DNA from: Magnolia sinica
Lineage: Eukaryota; Streptophyta; Magnoliopsida; Magnoliales; Magnoliaceae
Reading direction: 5' to 3'
Assembly (NCBI RefSeq): GCF_029962835.1
Contig: NC_080583.1
Span: 1,364,001 to 1,428,000, forward strand
Length of the DNA: 64,000 nt
This document shows, in pieces, positions 1-10,856 of this stretch; the first letter of the stretch is position 1; each line of letters begins with the position of its first letter. A model generated the notes under the pieces. That model saw only the letters and a program-made list of their open reading frames with translations, was not told the DNA's origin and did no database searches. Both the position numbers and the translations under genes were made by a program.

Positions 1-73
1 AAAAAAAAAAAACAATTGACCTGTTCTAAAGTATTCCTAAAGCCACCACAAATTTAAAAGACATAAGGGCCTG

Positions 74-207
74 TTTGGTTTTACTAAATACCAGTATTTC
101 GAATGAAAAGGGTAATAATGACAATTCACACGCTTTTGAATTTGGTTTTACTAAATACCAGTATTTCGAATGAAAAGGGTAATAATGACAATTCACACGC
201 TTTTGAA
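74..207. repeat. 67-bp tandem duplication of a transposon end
   Basis: Two essentially identical 67-bp units, 74-140 and 141-207, each beginning TTTGGTTTTACTAAATACC. The unit includes most of the left terminal inverted repeat of the surrounding PIF/Harbinger-type element. Confidence 0.9.
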
Positions 208-826
208 TATAAGTGTAATTGGCTGCATTTATCACCGAATCCACGTTTCGCTGGATTCGGCGGTATTTCAAACGCCAGCGGCTGCGAAATGCAGGTACTC
301 GATGGAAAGCCTCTGATGCCCGTCTCAGAGAATGAAAACCTTCCGGTGGAGCGTTGCTCTCTTCATCTCATTCCCACTATTGTTTCATTTCTACCAGTCG
401 TCCGGTAAGCTCCCACCCCCTCCGATGACCTTTTCAGATATCTGAGCGCCGGAGATCCAGCGATCTTGTTGGAAGGTTGTCATGCAAGGTTACCTTTTTA
501 TCTTCCTCAAATCATTTGCAAATGAACTTACCGTCTCTCTTTCCCTCTTCTGGACTGTACATGCACCATCAAATATTCGACAATAGCCATCTGATATCAA
601 AACAGGTACGCCCCAGATGATGGAATTTTACGGGCAACAGAGGGTTTGATGGTAACTGTTTTAGACATTTTCTAATGAATATCAGCTACTCCGGGATGTA
701 AAAGGTATATGTTGTGAAGGACCCAAGTAGTGGCATTTATTCTGCCATTCAAAATGCAGGTACTAGATTCATATCACGGAATGTCAACCTCGAGACACTC
801 CGTATGAAACCGGTGGAGGCAAAGTG

Positions 827-1080
827 TTGATATATGTTTTGGTGCATTTTGATACATGTTGTGGACCACACAATATGTCACAAAGATCATCATGTGGTCC
901 ACCACATACTGCTGATATACTCGTGATGGGTATTAAAATGATATATGTTGTGGACTACACAATGAAAACCTACAAAGATCATCACGTGGTCCACCCAAAA
1001 GTGATGTTATACGTTTCGATGCATTTTGATATATGTTGTGGACTACACGATCTATCACAAACATCATCATGCAGTCGGCA
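827..1080. repeat. three imperfect ~90-bp tandem units
   Basis: The words ATATATGTTGTGGACTACAC and CATCATGTGGTCCACC (with variants) recur three times in the same order. They lie inside the PIF/Harbinger-type element. The open frame across them (824-1309) resembles no known protein and is probably a by-product of the repeat. Confidence 0.6.
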
Positions 1081-1463
1081 ACACAGAGATGTGAATATCA
1101 AGTTTTACCATGTTAAGACTTTGGGTCCATTGAAACCAGTCGTCCGGACGTTGACCAAACTGCTGAAAGGGGAATTACGTAGACTCAGTATTGCTGTAAA
1201 AATCAAACAACTGATTACAGTTGCTGCAGAGCTGAGATGGTGGACACCATACCAGCATCTTAGCAGTGATGTGACAACTACACTGTCTATCCAAACAGGT
1301 TCCTATTGAATTGCCATCTACTACACCCAAAACATACCAAAAAACAAGCATGGGAAAGCAACATACCGGTATTCAACCAATCATTGGTAATACATGTAAA
1401 GATGTAATCATGCTGGCTTTACACCCAACTACCGGTGTAATTGGAAAACCAAACGGGCCCTAA

Positions 1464-1895
1464 AATGAAAGCCAAATAAGATTTGAAAATGAAAAGAACA
1501 CATATAATTTGAATTGTATATTGGGATTTGAATCGTAAATCGTATGATTAAAATCATAGAGTTGTAGGGTTCATCTAAAAAGGGGTTCCAAGTGAGATTC
1601 AAATTGTTTTGCCTAAGACTTGGTATAAACTATAAATCATGGCTCATATAGGATTTTCACAACTATCATCAAAACACCATGTGGTAAATGGTATTAGGTA
1701 ATCAACCCTATCACGAATAAGACTAGCAAATCTATCAGTCAATCCAAACAGACCTACGGGCCACCTCATTCATAGGTCAAATTTCAAATTTTGCAGCAGG
1801 TGACTGTCTATAACCACCTGATTTAAAGACATTACTCCAGGCATGTTGCACTTTTATTGACCATCCAAAACAGGGGATCGATAGGAATATAGGAC
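1464..1895. other. spacer, nothing recognised
   Basis: AT-rich single-copy-looking sequence with no coding or RNA signal that I can support. Confidence 0.5.
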
Positions 1896-2163
1896 AGTTA
1901 AAACATTCAACCGGTGTGATTTGTGGACCATGGCTAATCAAAGATGTGATTCATGGTCAGTTAGGATACATCGCCAGTGCAACAAACAAGGATTTGTAGG
2001 TTGACACCCATTACCAAAGTGGATATGATAGTTAAAACATTCAATCTGTGTGATTTGTGGACTATGGCTAATGAAGATGTGATTCATGGTCAGTAAGAAT
2101 CCATCGCCAGTGCAACAAACAAGGATTTGTAGGTTGACAACCATTACTAAAGAGGCATGATAG
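1896..2163. repeat. 134-bp tandem duplication
   Basis: Two copies (1896-2029 and 2030-2163), both starting AGTTAAAACATTCAA and both carrying AGTGCAACAAACAAGGATTT. They differ at scattered bases. No transposon ends are visible. Confidence 0.85.
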
Positions 2164-2612
2164 CACGTAGTGCACACTGCACAAAAGTTCTATGCACTTT
2201 CCTCATGTGCATGTGGCAAGCATGTGCTGATTGAGACTATTGACCTGGAGGGCTACCATATGAGTGGGATATGGACCAAAATTTCAGTGATTGGACTATA
2301 ATGTTTCACTGTGGACCAGTGCTCATAACCTTTCCTTTTGCAGTTCACTTATCGAATGGCTATGCTAGTCCACTCCCCTTGATTATTGGGATGTGGCCTA
2401 ACCATGTGATGGCCCACCAGAACAACAGTTCCCATCACCACATGTTTGGTGCAGTAAGGGGGATGCAGATCGAAGTCTTATGCAGCAAGAGCTGAATAAA
2501 CAAAGGTGACATAATCAATGAAATTAAGATTTTGCAACAAAAACAAAGCAACAGAATCAATGAAACTAGACTTGGTAATAAAAACAATTGCAACATGATT
2601 CTGATGATAAAC

Positions 2613-2806
2613 CTGCATAGATTTCGCCCAATCAGGATATGAAGGTGTTGTCGGTGACTCCTGTAAATACAGGATAAAAACTCAGCATTTATTCAGCAAG
2701 GTGAACAAACCCTCTCACACACACATGGGGGGGTGGGGGTTGTTACCTGAGTTGCTGCAGCTGATTTGGGAGGCTTGGCAGGTGCACTTTCTTCCCGAGA
2801 GCCCAT
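2613..2806 (-). CDS. N-terminal exons of a GBF-type bZIP transcription factor (partial)
   Basis: Two short minus-strand exons join in phase 0. Exon A (2806 down to 2747) encodes 20 residues starting MGSREESAPAKPPKSAAA and ends CAG|GTAACA. Exon B (2660 down to 2613) follows TTTACAG, encodes ESPTTPSYPDWAKSMQ and ends CAG|GTTTAT. The order of acidic/Pro/Lys start, T-P-x-Y-P-D-W and S-M-Q, with a splice site after SMQ, is that of the plant GBF1/bZIP16/68 group, nuclear proteins that bind G-box DNA. The Pro-rich MFMR region normally follows. A possible decayed third exon lies near 2415-2475 (minus; GCATCCCC and ACATGTGG words). The bZIP domain is not seen: the gene may run off the left edge or be a broken fragment. 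The ATG is the first methionine in frame. Homology is moderately secure; whether the gene works is unknown. Confidence 0.6.
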
Positions 2807-3640
2807 TCAACACTGGAGCAACTAATTCAGTACACCAACTTTGATTGAATCGTTTACAAGGATCTGCCAAACCATTGATAGGCACAGAAGATTGCAGTAA
2901 CATGAGCATTACAATTACTAAATTACTGTTCGATGGATGACCAAAACAAGCCCAAAATTAAAAAACTTGAACTTGCTATAAACATGAAGAATCATAAACA
3001 CTTGAAGCACCATGTGTCAACATCCAACATATCCACGTCAGTACATCTTCTAAGCCAATATTATGCTTCCTCTTTTACAAGAAAACAACATTTTTCCTAT
3101 AATGTTCAAACCAGGCACTAATCCCAAACGAAATTATGTTCTTTTAATAATTTAACAGAAAATTTAGGTGGTGTTTGGATGTACAATTGACTTTGATTGT
3201 GATATTTAAGTTGCAACAAGGTGGAAGTGAAAAATCACAACTTTCCAATTAGAAATGTTAGTCACTTCTTGATATCATTCAACTGCTTCTTTTCTCTTTC
3301 TTTTTTTCAAAGTATAATTTAAAATACACAAACTCAAACTTAGGGACATGTTATTGACTCTAAATAAAGATTAATGAGTCAGGAATTTATTGCAATTTCG
3401 CTATTACAGCCTAACTCAATTTCACATACAAACATGGCCTTCATGAAATAGTAAGAGCATCCCCAATATGACGATTTGGTGTTGGTACGCCCTCTATAAC
3501 TAGTGTGTAGCTGATCTCATTTGCTTCTCTAACTAGAAAGCAAATAGAAAGAATCCTTACTAAAGAACTGATGCATTCCACAAGCATGGCCAGTTTAAAT
3601 ACTTATGCATTTCTTTTTCTTTATCTTTTTACTTGATGTT
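2807..3640. other. possible 5' leader of the GBF-like gene, then spacer
   Basis: Upstream of the GBF-like ATG on the minus strand there is a possible splice acceptor (GGTTTGGCAG, about 2863) that could end a leader intron. The rest is AT-rich with no recognised element. Confidence 0.3.
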
Positions 3641-3649
3641 GGAAATCAA

Positions 3650-3930
3650 TTAAACTTGATCTGCAAGCAACAGTCCAAGTAAGATAGTTTCTACTTTTTA
3701 AGACTTGACTAACAAGTCAGTCATTTCTATACCAGAACAAGATATTTTTAGTTTCTAATTTTTAAGAGTTGACTAACAAGTCAGTCATTGCTATACCAGA
3801 ACAAGATATTTTCCCTTTTTAAGTTAGTTTCCTATTTTATGTTAAAGTGGTTTCCTGCTTTGAATCTAAGATGGAAAGCTTGAGACGTACGTCTTTATTA
3901 GAAAGGCTTGTTTTCGTGAGAGGCGTAGTG
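3650..3930 (+). mobile_element. copia-type LTR fragment (plus)
   Basis: This stretch matches the reverse complement of about 5340-5570 over more than 200 bp. Shared words include TTAAGTTAGTTTCCTATTTT and GAAAGGCTTG. It is therefore one of two inverted copies of the same repeat, which I interpret as a copia LTR because the other copy abuts LTR-end and primer-site-like sequence. It runs into an A-rich tract at 3945-3980. Confidence 0.55.
3686..3812. repeat. 64-bp tandem duplication inside the LTR fragment
   Basis: Units 3686-3749 and 3750-3812 both contain GACTAACAAGTCAGTCATT and CTATACCAGAACAAGATATT. The inverted copy near 5450-5540 carries only one such unit, so the duplication arose after the two LTR copies separated. 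Confidence 0.85.
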
Positions 3931-4296
3931 TGGAGAATGCAAAAAAATTAAAAAAAAATTAAAAAATTAAAAAATTAAAAAATGTCATACCTCACCATTG
4001 TTTAGAGTATCCCCAATATTATCGAAATATCCCCGATATTATCCATATCGCCAACTCGATGATACTGATAACAATGGTAGCGATACTGATAACAATGGTA
4101 GTATAAAAAAATTCTAGGCATAGTCGATGTATCGCCAAGTATCACCAATATTTTCAATTGTGTAAATTCCAAGCGCTGCTTGTATCATCAATGTATCAGT
4201 GATATTTCAATCATATTGTAAATGTATCGATATCGCCAAAAATCTATTTATTAAAAAAATTCCATTTCAATGTTTTTATAGGTGCATGGTTGTATG

Positions 4297-4737
4297 CAGT
4301 GTTCAACTTGTCAACGATAATATCGACAATATTGCAATATTATCATTATCACAACATGGGCAATTTCGAGAACACAATCTTTCGTTTCCTTTCCACTTGT
4401 CAACGATTTCTTGGGGAAATATCGTGTTGTCAGTATTTTAAAATATCAATGGATGTCTGATGGAAGGTGGATGGGATTGATGGTTGGACTAATTTCTTCC
4501 AACAAAACATGCTTTTAGGCCCCCATTAAATGGAAACTTATTATGTATGCATTCTTTTTGTATTTTTTTTTATTCTTAAATATGCAAATATGTGTATTTT
4601 AGCATCTTCTAAAGTATCACTAAAAATTCTACCTTTTTTCCAATGTTTCCCCGCATTTCAAGTTATCGGCGGCATTGATATTGTTTCTGTATCCCCAGCC
4701 AGTGAAACTTGTAGCAATACCAATACTTCGAACACTG
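4297..4737. mobile_element. candidate hAT-like element rich in TATCG words
   Basis: The left end is CAGTGTTCAA and the right end TTCGAACACTG, a short inverted pair. Both the interior and the neighbouring 4010-4240 are full of ATCGATAT/TATCGCC words. I could not find a clean 8-bp target duplication, so this is only a candidate. Confidence 0.35.
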
Positions 4738-5059
4738 TATCCCACATAGTACAAATGTGAGATATGAAAACTCTGCTTCTACAGTTGCTATGGCAATAAA
4801 CATGATTAATAATTCCAGAAGAAAATATCTCAAATCCCTTTTGTAGCACCCACTGCTATTGGTCTGAACTTTCATGTTCTTGATTCACCGATCGAAAGGT
4901 CTCAAAAGCATACTAAGAATGACTTTTAAACGATTAAATTAAATTACCATGGATACATAGCAAAGCCACCACAAGCACATGCTCAATCTCCACATAATGC
5001 TTCCTTTCATCTTGGCCTTTTCACCAAGAAATCTCCACCATAGCTCTAATATCACATGT

Positions 5060-5570
5060 AGGTTTGAGAAAACCTAAAACTCAATCTTCATCAATGTTAC
5101 CACAACTTGAATCAATGAGCCATACAACTAGTTCTAAGAGAACTAGCCTTCACGCAACACACAGAAGAGATGAAGAAGAGAATTAAAATAAAAATTACTT
5201 TCATGTATGTTTGAGAAAACCTAAAATTTATTTTTCACTGTGCTACAACAACTAAAAACAAAACATGCAACTAGTTTTATGAGAACTAGCCTTCACACCA
5301 CACGTACAGGAGATGAAGGAGAGAAAAAAAAATACATCATTGCTTTCTCAATTTTATCTCTCACGAACACAAGCCTTTCTTATATAGACATCTCTCAAGC
5401 TTTCAATCTTAGACTTAAAATAAGAAACCACTTTAAAACAAAATAGGAAACTAACTTAATAAGGAAACTATCATATCCTAGTATAGCAATGACTTGCTAC
5501 TTAAGTCTTAAAAAATAGAAACTATATTACTTAAATCTTACCTTGCAAATCGAGTTAATCATTTTTAACA
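5060..5570 (-). mobile_element. copia-type LTR end and primer-site region (minus)
   Basis: Read on the minus strand, this gives two imperfect repeats of an LTR end (GAACTAGTTG...GGTTTTCTCAAAC) followed by a tRNA-primer-like ATTAGAGCTATGG. A plus-strand relative lies at 9413-9535. The leader beyond it (minus, to about 4770) is related to plus-strand 8587-9050. Confidence 0.5.
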
Positions 5571-5579
5571 TAATATATA

Positions 5580-6500
5580 CCTGGGTTTTGCTCATATCCT
5601 TTTGCAACCAATTTGACTTTCTACCTCACCATCTGGCTTGTGCTTGGTTTTGAAAACCCACTTGACATTAATCGGCTTCTTTCGTTTAGAAAGAGAAATG
5701 AGCTCTCACATATCATTCTTCTTGATGGAAAAGGATTTCCTCGTCCATAACTTTGACCCATCTTTCATCATCTGTTGCATCGTCATAACTTATGGGATCA
5801 CAATATGCAAATAAAGCAAAACTCACAAACCCTTCATTAGAGACCTTGTTGTCATCACCAACTACATAATCCTGCAAACAAGCTAGCAAAACACGGGGCT
5901 GTTTAGGATGGCATGAAGGTCCCTCACGAGCTGAGATGAAGAAGGTGGAGGAGAATCACTAGATACGGAGAGTCAATAGAAGAATCACTTGGATTTTATC
6001 TTTCTTGTACATGCTCTTCAACATCATATTGATTCTCGACTATTTCTTTTCTTCACTGGTCCATGCTCATGCTTCATCTTCCACAAAAGTAATGTCTCTA
6101 CTCATGTACCCTGTCTCTAAATTATACAACTTACAACCCTTAATTACATCAATGTAACTGATGAAGATACATTTTTCACTTTTATAATCGAGTTTCTTTA
6201 TTTGTTCAACATGGGGCCTATGCTAGACACCTGAATACCCTCAAATACGAGACATCTGGCTTCTTTCTCCATACTTTCTTCAAAAGTCATATTAGGAAAA
6301 CTCTTTGGAGGGCACCTATTTAAAACGTACACTGCACATGTAATGATTACTACCGAAAACTACTTTGGTAGAAACCTCGCTTTAAACATGCTTATGGCTA
6401 TCTCTATAATAGTTCTATTTTTAATTGTTTCTTGCTCAAGCAAGTGGTAGTTTTGTTTTACCAAGTGCTTATTTGGTTTGAGATATGGCCTCAAATAATA
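5580..6500 (-). pseudogene. copia polyprotein remnant (integrase C-terminus to RT start)
   Basis: The minus strand encodes, with stops, recognisable Ty1/copia words: an acidic D-E-E-I stretch followed by KKPINVKWVFKTK and KPDGEVE near 5610-5720, the standard start of the copia reverse transcriptase. Upstream on the minus strand, an integrase C-terminal stretch (near 6200-6320) is recognisable but broken. No intact frame remains. Confidence 0.65.
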
Positions 6501-6649
6501 TACTTCAAACTCAACCCCACATTCTAGTGAAAACAATTATTATCATTGTAGCATGTAGGTAAGCAACCCCAAGATCTATGGGGTTTGGTGGAAGACAATT
6601 ACGCCAAATTGGCCGATTTAACAGTTTGATACACCACCACAAGCACGGA

Positions 6650-7520
6650 AAGAAGTACTACAAAAAAACAGAAGGATCTACGAGCTCTTTATTTGATCTA
6701 TCAATCAATAGATGAATCTATTTTAGACAGCATATCAAGAGCAAATTCAGTGAAAAGAAGAGTAGGAGATTTTGCAAAGTTCCTACAAAGGTGATGCAAA
6801 AATGAAGAGTGTAACGTTGCAAACCTTAAGAGCGGAATTTGAATCCCTTTCACATGAATTCTTCTGAATCAATCTCAGATTACTTTTCTCATGTTTTGGA
6901 CATAGCGAATCAATTAAGGGAAATGGTGAAACCTTTGATGCATTATAGATCATAGAGAAAATTATGAGATCCCTGACGAAGCGATTGATTATGTTGTTCC
7001 AACAATCGAAGGAAAGGATATATCAACCATGGCAATTGATGGGTCGATAAGTTCTTTATGTTCAAATGAGCACAGGATGAATCAGAAATCAGCTAAACCA
7101 CAATGCAAGCATTGGAAAGTAAAACTTTTGTCAATTGAAGAGGCAATTTTCAGGGTAGCAAAGGCTGAGGAAGAGGCCAAAGGAGTGGTACATCAATTTC
7201 TAGCTTAGGAGAAGGTGGACACCTCCCAGCAAAAGGAAGAGGAAATTACCCTAACCCAAAAGCATCCAAAAAAAACAAGTATGATAAATCTCACATGAAG
7301 TGTAACTGTTGTAAGAAATATTATTTTTGAAAGATATTGTTGTAAGAAATATGAATATTACAAATCTTAGCGTGGAGGATAATTTCCCAATGATGATAGT
7401 GAGCATGCAAACTATGCACAAGATGGGGCAAAGGAGAACCTTGCTATTAGCATGTAGTGTGAAGTTGATGATCAGTTAGATGGTGTACTTGGATACTGGG
7501 TATAGCAACCACATGGGCGG
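6650..7520 (+). pseudogene. copia gag-protease remnant
   Basis: Plus-strand frames show copia gag words (a leucine-rich SLT-x-RFDYVV segment near 6970-7000, then STMAIDGLISSL), a damaged zinc-knuckle region (KCNCCKKY near 7300) and the protease active-site motif YLDTGYSNHM at 7486-7515. Stops and frameshifts are frequent. It lies on the opposite strand to the adjacent pol remnant, so the cluster is rearranged. Confidence 0.6.
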
Positions 7521-7622
7521 GAAGAAAGCATGTGTGGAGAAGTGAATTTTTGAAATAAATCCAAATTTTAATTATGAGATAGGGTTAAATTCAAATTTGC
7601 TTAAAGGATGGTTCATCTCAGT

Positions 7623-7742
7623 TAGGGTTGTCGATGGGTCGGGCTCGGGCCTGCCAAAATCAAAATTTTGAATAGGCCTGGCCCAAAGCAATTCAAAATA
7701 CGAGCTGAGGCCAACCCCAGGCCCGGCCCGTTGACAGCCCTA
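7623..7742. mobile_element. 120-bp hAT-type MITE
   Basis: Ends TAGGGTTGTC and GACAGCCCTA form terminal inverted repeats. The element is flanked by the exact 8-bp duplication ATCTCAGT (7615-7622 and 7743-7750), the hAT superfamily length. The interior is GGGCTCGGGCC-rich and nearly palindromic. Confidence 0.85.
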
Positions 7743-7750
7743 ATCTCAGT

Positions 7751-8586
7751 ATATTTTTTATGTTTTCTATTTACATCTTTATTGGATCTGTTAAGCATGG
7801 AACAACTTTTAGAAAGAAGACATGAAATCAATATTCGGAACAAAGTGTGCGCCATACAGAAAGGTGAAAAGGACCTTGTCACTAAGATACAGATGACTAA
7901 AAACCACATGTTTCCTTTAACATTTATAAGTACAGTGTTACCAAATTTAAATGCAATTGTCAAGGATGACAATTGATCGCGGCATCTTCGATTTGATCTT
8001 CTCGATTTCAATCACTAGAAATTGTTAACCAATAACAAGGTTACCTGCTTGTCATCAATTGACTCCCAGTTGTTCATGTGAAGGCTACTTAGCAGAAAGA
8101 ATCACAGGGACTCTTTTCTAGTTAAAAAGGCAAGGAATGTTAAGAAATCATTGGAATTAGTGTATGTAGATTTTTGAGGACTGATTGAGGTCTTGCTGAA
8201 CGGGGTACTTTTCTCTTTGAAAGGTAACTTCTTTTGTTAAAGGTACTTTTTGAAAAGTAATGATTTTATTAAAAAAGAACAAAAGTCGAATAAGAAAAAC
8301 TAAAGCAAATTACAATAAGGTATACCAAGAAACAGATGAAAGGGGACACTCAACAAGAGCCTTTATACTTGAGGCTCAGCCCATTATGTCCAATTTTGCC
8401 CTTCTAAAGACCTTTGTCGCCAGACCATGTTGATTATGAGAGCATCCATTATTCCCCCCACCCCCCCACATAAAGCTCAAATACCTACTAGAAAGGATAG
8501 CCTCCCAATCTTGCTCCCTATCTTCCCAGCTCCACCAGAGTGGCAAGTACTTCATCACTTTCTTTTTAGCAACAAAAAAAAAAAGT
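7751..8586. other. decayed spacer
   Basis: Sequence without a recognised gene. It includes short homopolymer runs and lies between the hAT MITE and copia leader sequence, and may itself be decayed copia. Confidence 0.4.
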
Positions 8587-9280
8587 GTGGTATCAGAGCC
8601 AAGTGTAAGAAAGTGTTCTTTAGGGATTTGGCACTTGCTTGTGGAAGTTTTTAGTACGTACCAATGGAAATTTAATTCAATTTTTTAAAGACCGTTTTTA
8701 GCATGCTTTTAGATCTCTAGATTGATAGGTCAAGAACTTGAAAGTTCAGATTTAGTAGCAATGGGTGTTACCAAGGTATTCAAAATACAGTCATCACATA
8801 ATGGTAAAGGGAATCATAACAAGTTATGGGCTCGTGATGGCTGTTACAAAAAAAGTTACCCGCAACAGTTCTTTAGGGGGGCAGAACAGTTTTTTTTTTC
8901 CAAAAAAAAAAAAAAAAGAGGCTCGTATCGTAATGGTAACAGTGGCCACCATTGCCATTATTGAATGCCTCGGGTGTTACAAAAGGGAATTGGGATCTTT
9001 TCTTCTATCGTATTTATTGAAGCCAACATTAGCTAATTACACGACTTAAAGAACCAAAGTACATGTGTATCTCCAATGGTATGGTCTTTGGAAAGTCAAT
9101 GGTGCAAACGAGGTCAAGATGCCAAAGAATGAATGATTAGGGATAACATTGAAAAGAAAATCCAATAAAGCACCAGTAGTTTTTGAAAAAGATGTTGTGT
9201 TGAGATGCTTGGATGCATGTAGAGAGTTTGATTTACCCATCTTAGGTTCAGAATGAACTTAAGAACTTTCTTTGAAAAGT
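8587..9280 (+). mobile_element. copia leader fragment with primer-binding site (plus)
   Basis: Starts at TGGTATCAGAGCC (tRNA-Met primer-site type). The following bases match the reverse complement of about 4770-5060, including GCATGCTTTT and GTTCAGA words. It is split by a 201-bp hAT MITE. Confidence 0.5.
8772..8972. mobile_element. 201-bp hAT-type MITE
   Basis: Ends CAAGGTATTC and GAATGCCTCG are inverted repeats. The exact 8-bp duplication GGTGTTAC flanks it (8764-8771 and 8973-8980). The related copia leader near 4840-4860 (minus) shows the site uninterrupted. Confidence 0.85.
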
Positions 9281-9293
9281 GGTGTCTCACGAG

Positions 9294-9535
9294 CAAGGTA
9301 TTCCAAAATGGTAACAGTGGCTGTAATAGCCACCACCATTACCGTTAATATGAGTCGCAATGACCACTACAACCCCTATATCAGTCGTTACGGACCTTTT
9401 TTATTTTTTTTTATTCTCTCCTTCATCTCATGTATATGTGGTGTGAAGCCTAGTCCTCTTAGAACTAGTTGCATGGCTCATTAATTCAAGTTTGCCATAG
9501 CAATGATGAAAATTGAGTTTTCGGTTTTCCATACA
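9294..9535 (+). mobile_element. hAT fragment followed by a copia LTR fragment
   Basis: 9294 begins with the same hAT end (CAAGGTATTCC) and runs for about 110 bp without a matching right end. From about 9413 the plus strand carries LTR words (CTCTCCTTCATCTC, AGAACTAGTTGCATG) shared with the minus-strand LTR at 5060-5340. Confidence 0.5.
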
Positions 9536-10328
9536 CTACAGTTGACACAATCAGCATGAGCATGAACAAAATAGCAGGTTTCACGAGTCACATGCGTTGC
9601 CAATAGACCCTCAAAAGTAATGAATGCATGATTAAAAAAGGCAATATGAGATCTTTGATGGGAGAAAATCTACCATGAGCATTGAGATGGTAAAAGTGGG
9701 GCCCACCATGGATAGGTTGCACAATAGAATCTTTGTGGGAGTTTGGAAATGCACATTTAACTTGTGGCCCACATCGATGGATAAGGAAAAAAAAAGTATC
9801 CATCAATGGTCCACATTCTATAGGAGAAAAGTTGGACCATCATCATCGTCATTTAAGCTTTATCCAACTAATTGGGGTCGGCTACACGAATCATGTTCTA
9901 TCGTTCCACTATCAAGGATCATATCCTCAGTTAAACGATAGGTCATCAAATCTTTTCTTACTACTTCCAGCCTCATCCTTTTGGGCTTTCCCCTTTCCCT
10001 TTTAGAGCCTTCAACTTGAACCAACTCACTCCTAGCTACGTTGCACATGGCCAAACCATCTAAGTCTATTTTCTCTCATCTTATTATCTATTGGTGCCAC
10101 TTTAGATTGCCCCGAAATGCATTCATTTTTAATTACATCCTTCTCATTTTGTCACTCATCCATCTCAATATCCTCATTTCAGCTACAATCATCCTATGAA
10201 CATGTTAATCCCTATCTAATCTAACCAACATTTTGTACCATATAGTGTGGCTAGTCTTATAGCTGTGATGTGTGGCTATAGCACTTGCATCACATCTCAC
10301 TTCATCCATCCAGTTCAAATTTTATGAC

Positions 10329-10577
10329 CAACATGGTATGACAAAACAGTTACATAAAGACAACGGTGTAACAGTTATCCGTTACAAAGTCGAAACGGTG
10401 TAACAGTTATCCGTTACATAAAGACAACAGTGTAACAGTTATCTGTTATTTTTTTATTTTAAAAAAATAAAAATAAAAAAGGTAATAGCTAACAAGTGCA
10501 ATTATGATATGGGTTGTAATGATTGTTATGGCCCATATTATGATGGTAACAGTAGTGGCCGTTATGGAATAACTTCA
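10329..10577. mobile_element. degenerate hAT-like MITE
   Basis: The ends (TGGTATGACAAAACAGTTAC and its imperfect inverse ending GGAATAACTTCA) and the repeated GGTGTAACAGTTATCCGTTA interior resemble the MITE in JAC1 intron 6. No clean target duplication is visible. It lies within the LINE. Confidence 0.45.
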
Positions 10578-10856
10578 TGAGCAACACCCTTCACGGCCTC
10601 TTTACTCTCATCAATTGTTGACCGAGGATATCAGAAATGGTCTTGGGTACTTCTCACTCAACAATCTTAACCAATTTCACCTTTCCACTTCTATTTTTTT
10701 TCTAAAATTGCATTCAATATACTATGTTTTAGTCTGATTGATTTTACAACCTTTACATTTTAAAGCATAAATCCATAGTTATAGCTTTGCATTTACCTCC
10801 TCCCTCATTAGGTCAATCGAAACTATGTCATTTGCAAACAACATACACCATGGGAC

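Larger units (their letters stand above)
67..1460. mobile_element. PIF/Harbinger-type non-autonomous element
   Basis: The left end reads GGGCCTGTTTGGTTTT and the right end is its imperfect inverse (AAAACCAAACGGGCCC). The element is flanked on both sides by TAA (64-66 and 1461-1463), the target-site duplication type of PIF/Harbinger (Tourist) elements. No transposase frame is seen, so it is non-autonomous. Its left end is tandemly duplicated and its middle holds imperfect ~90-bp repeats. Confidence 0.7.
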
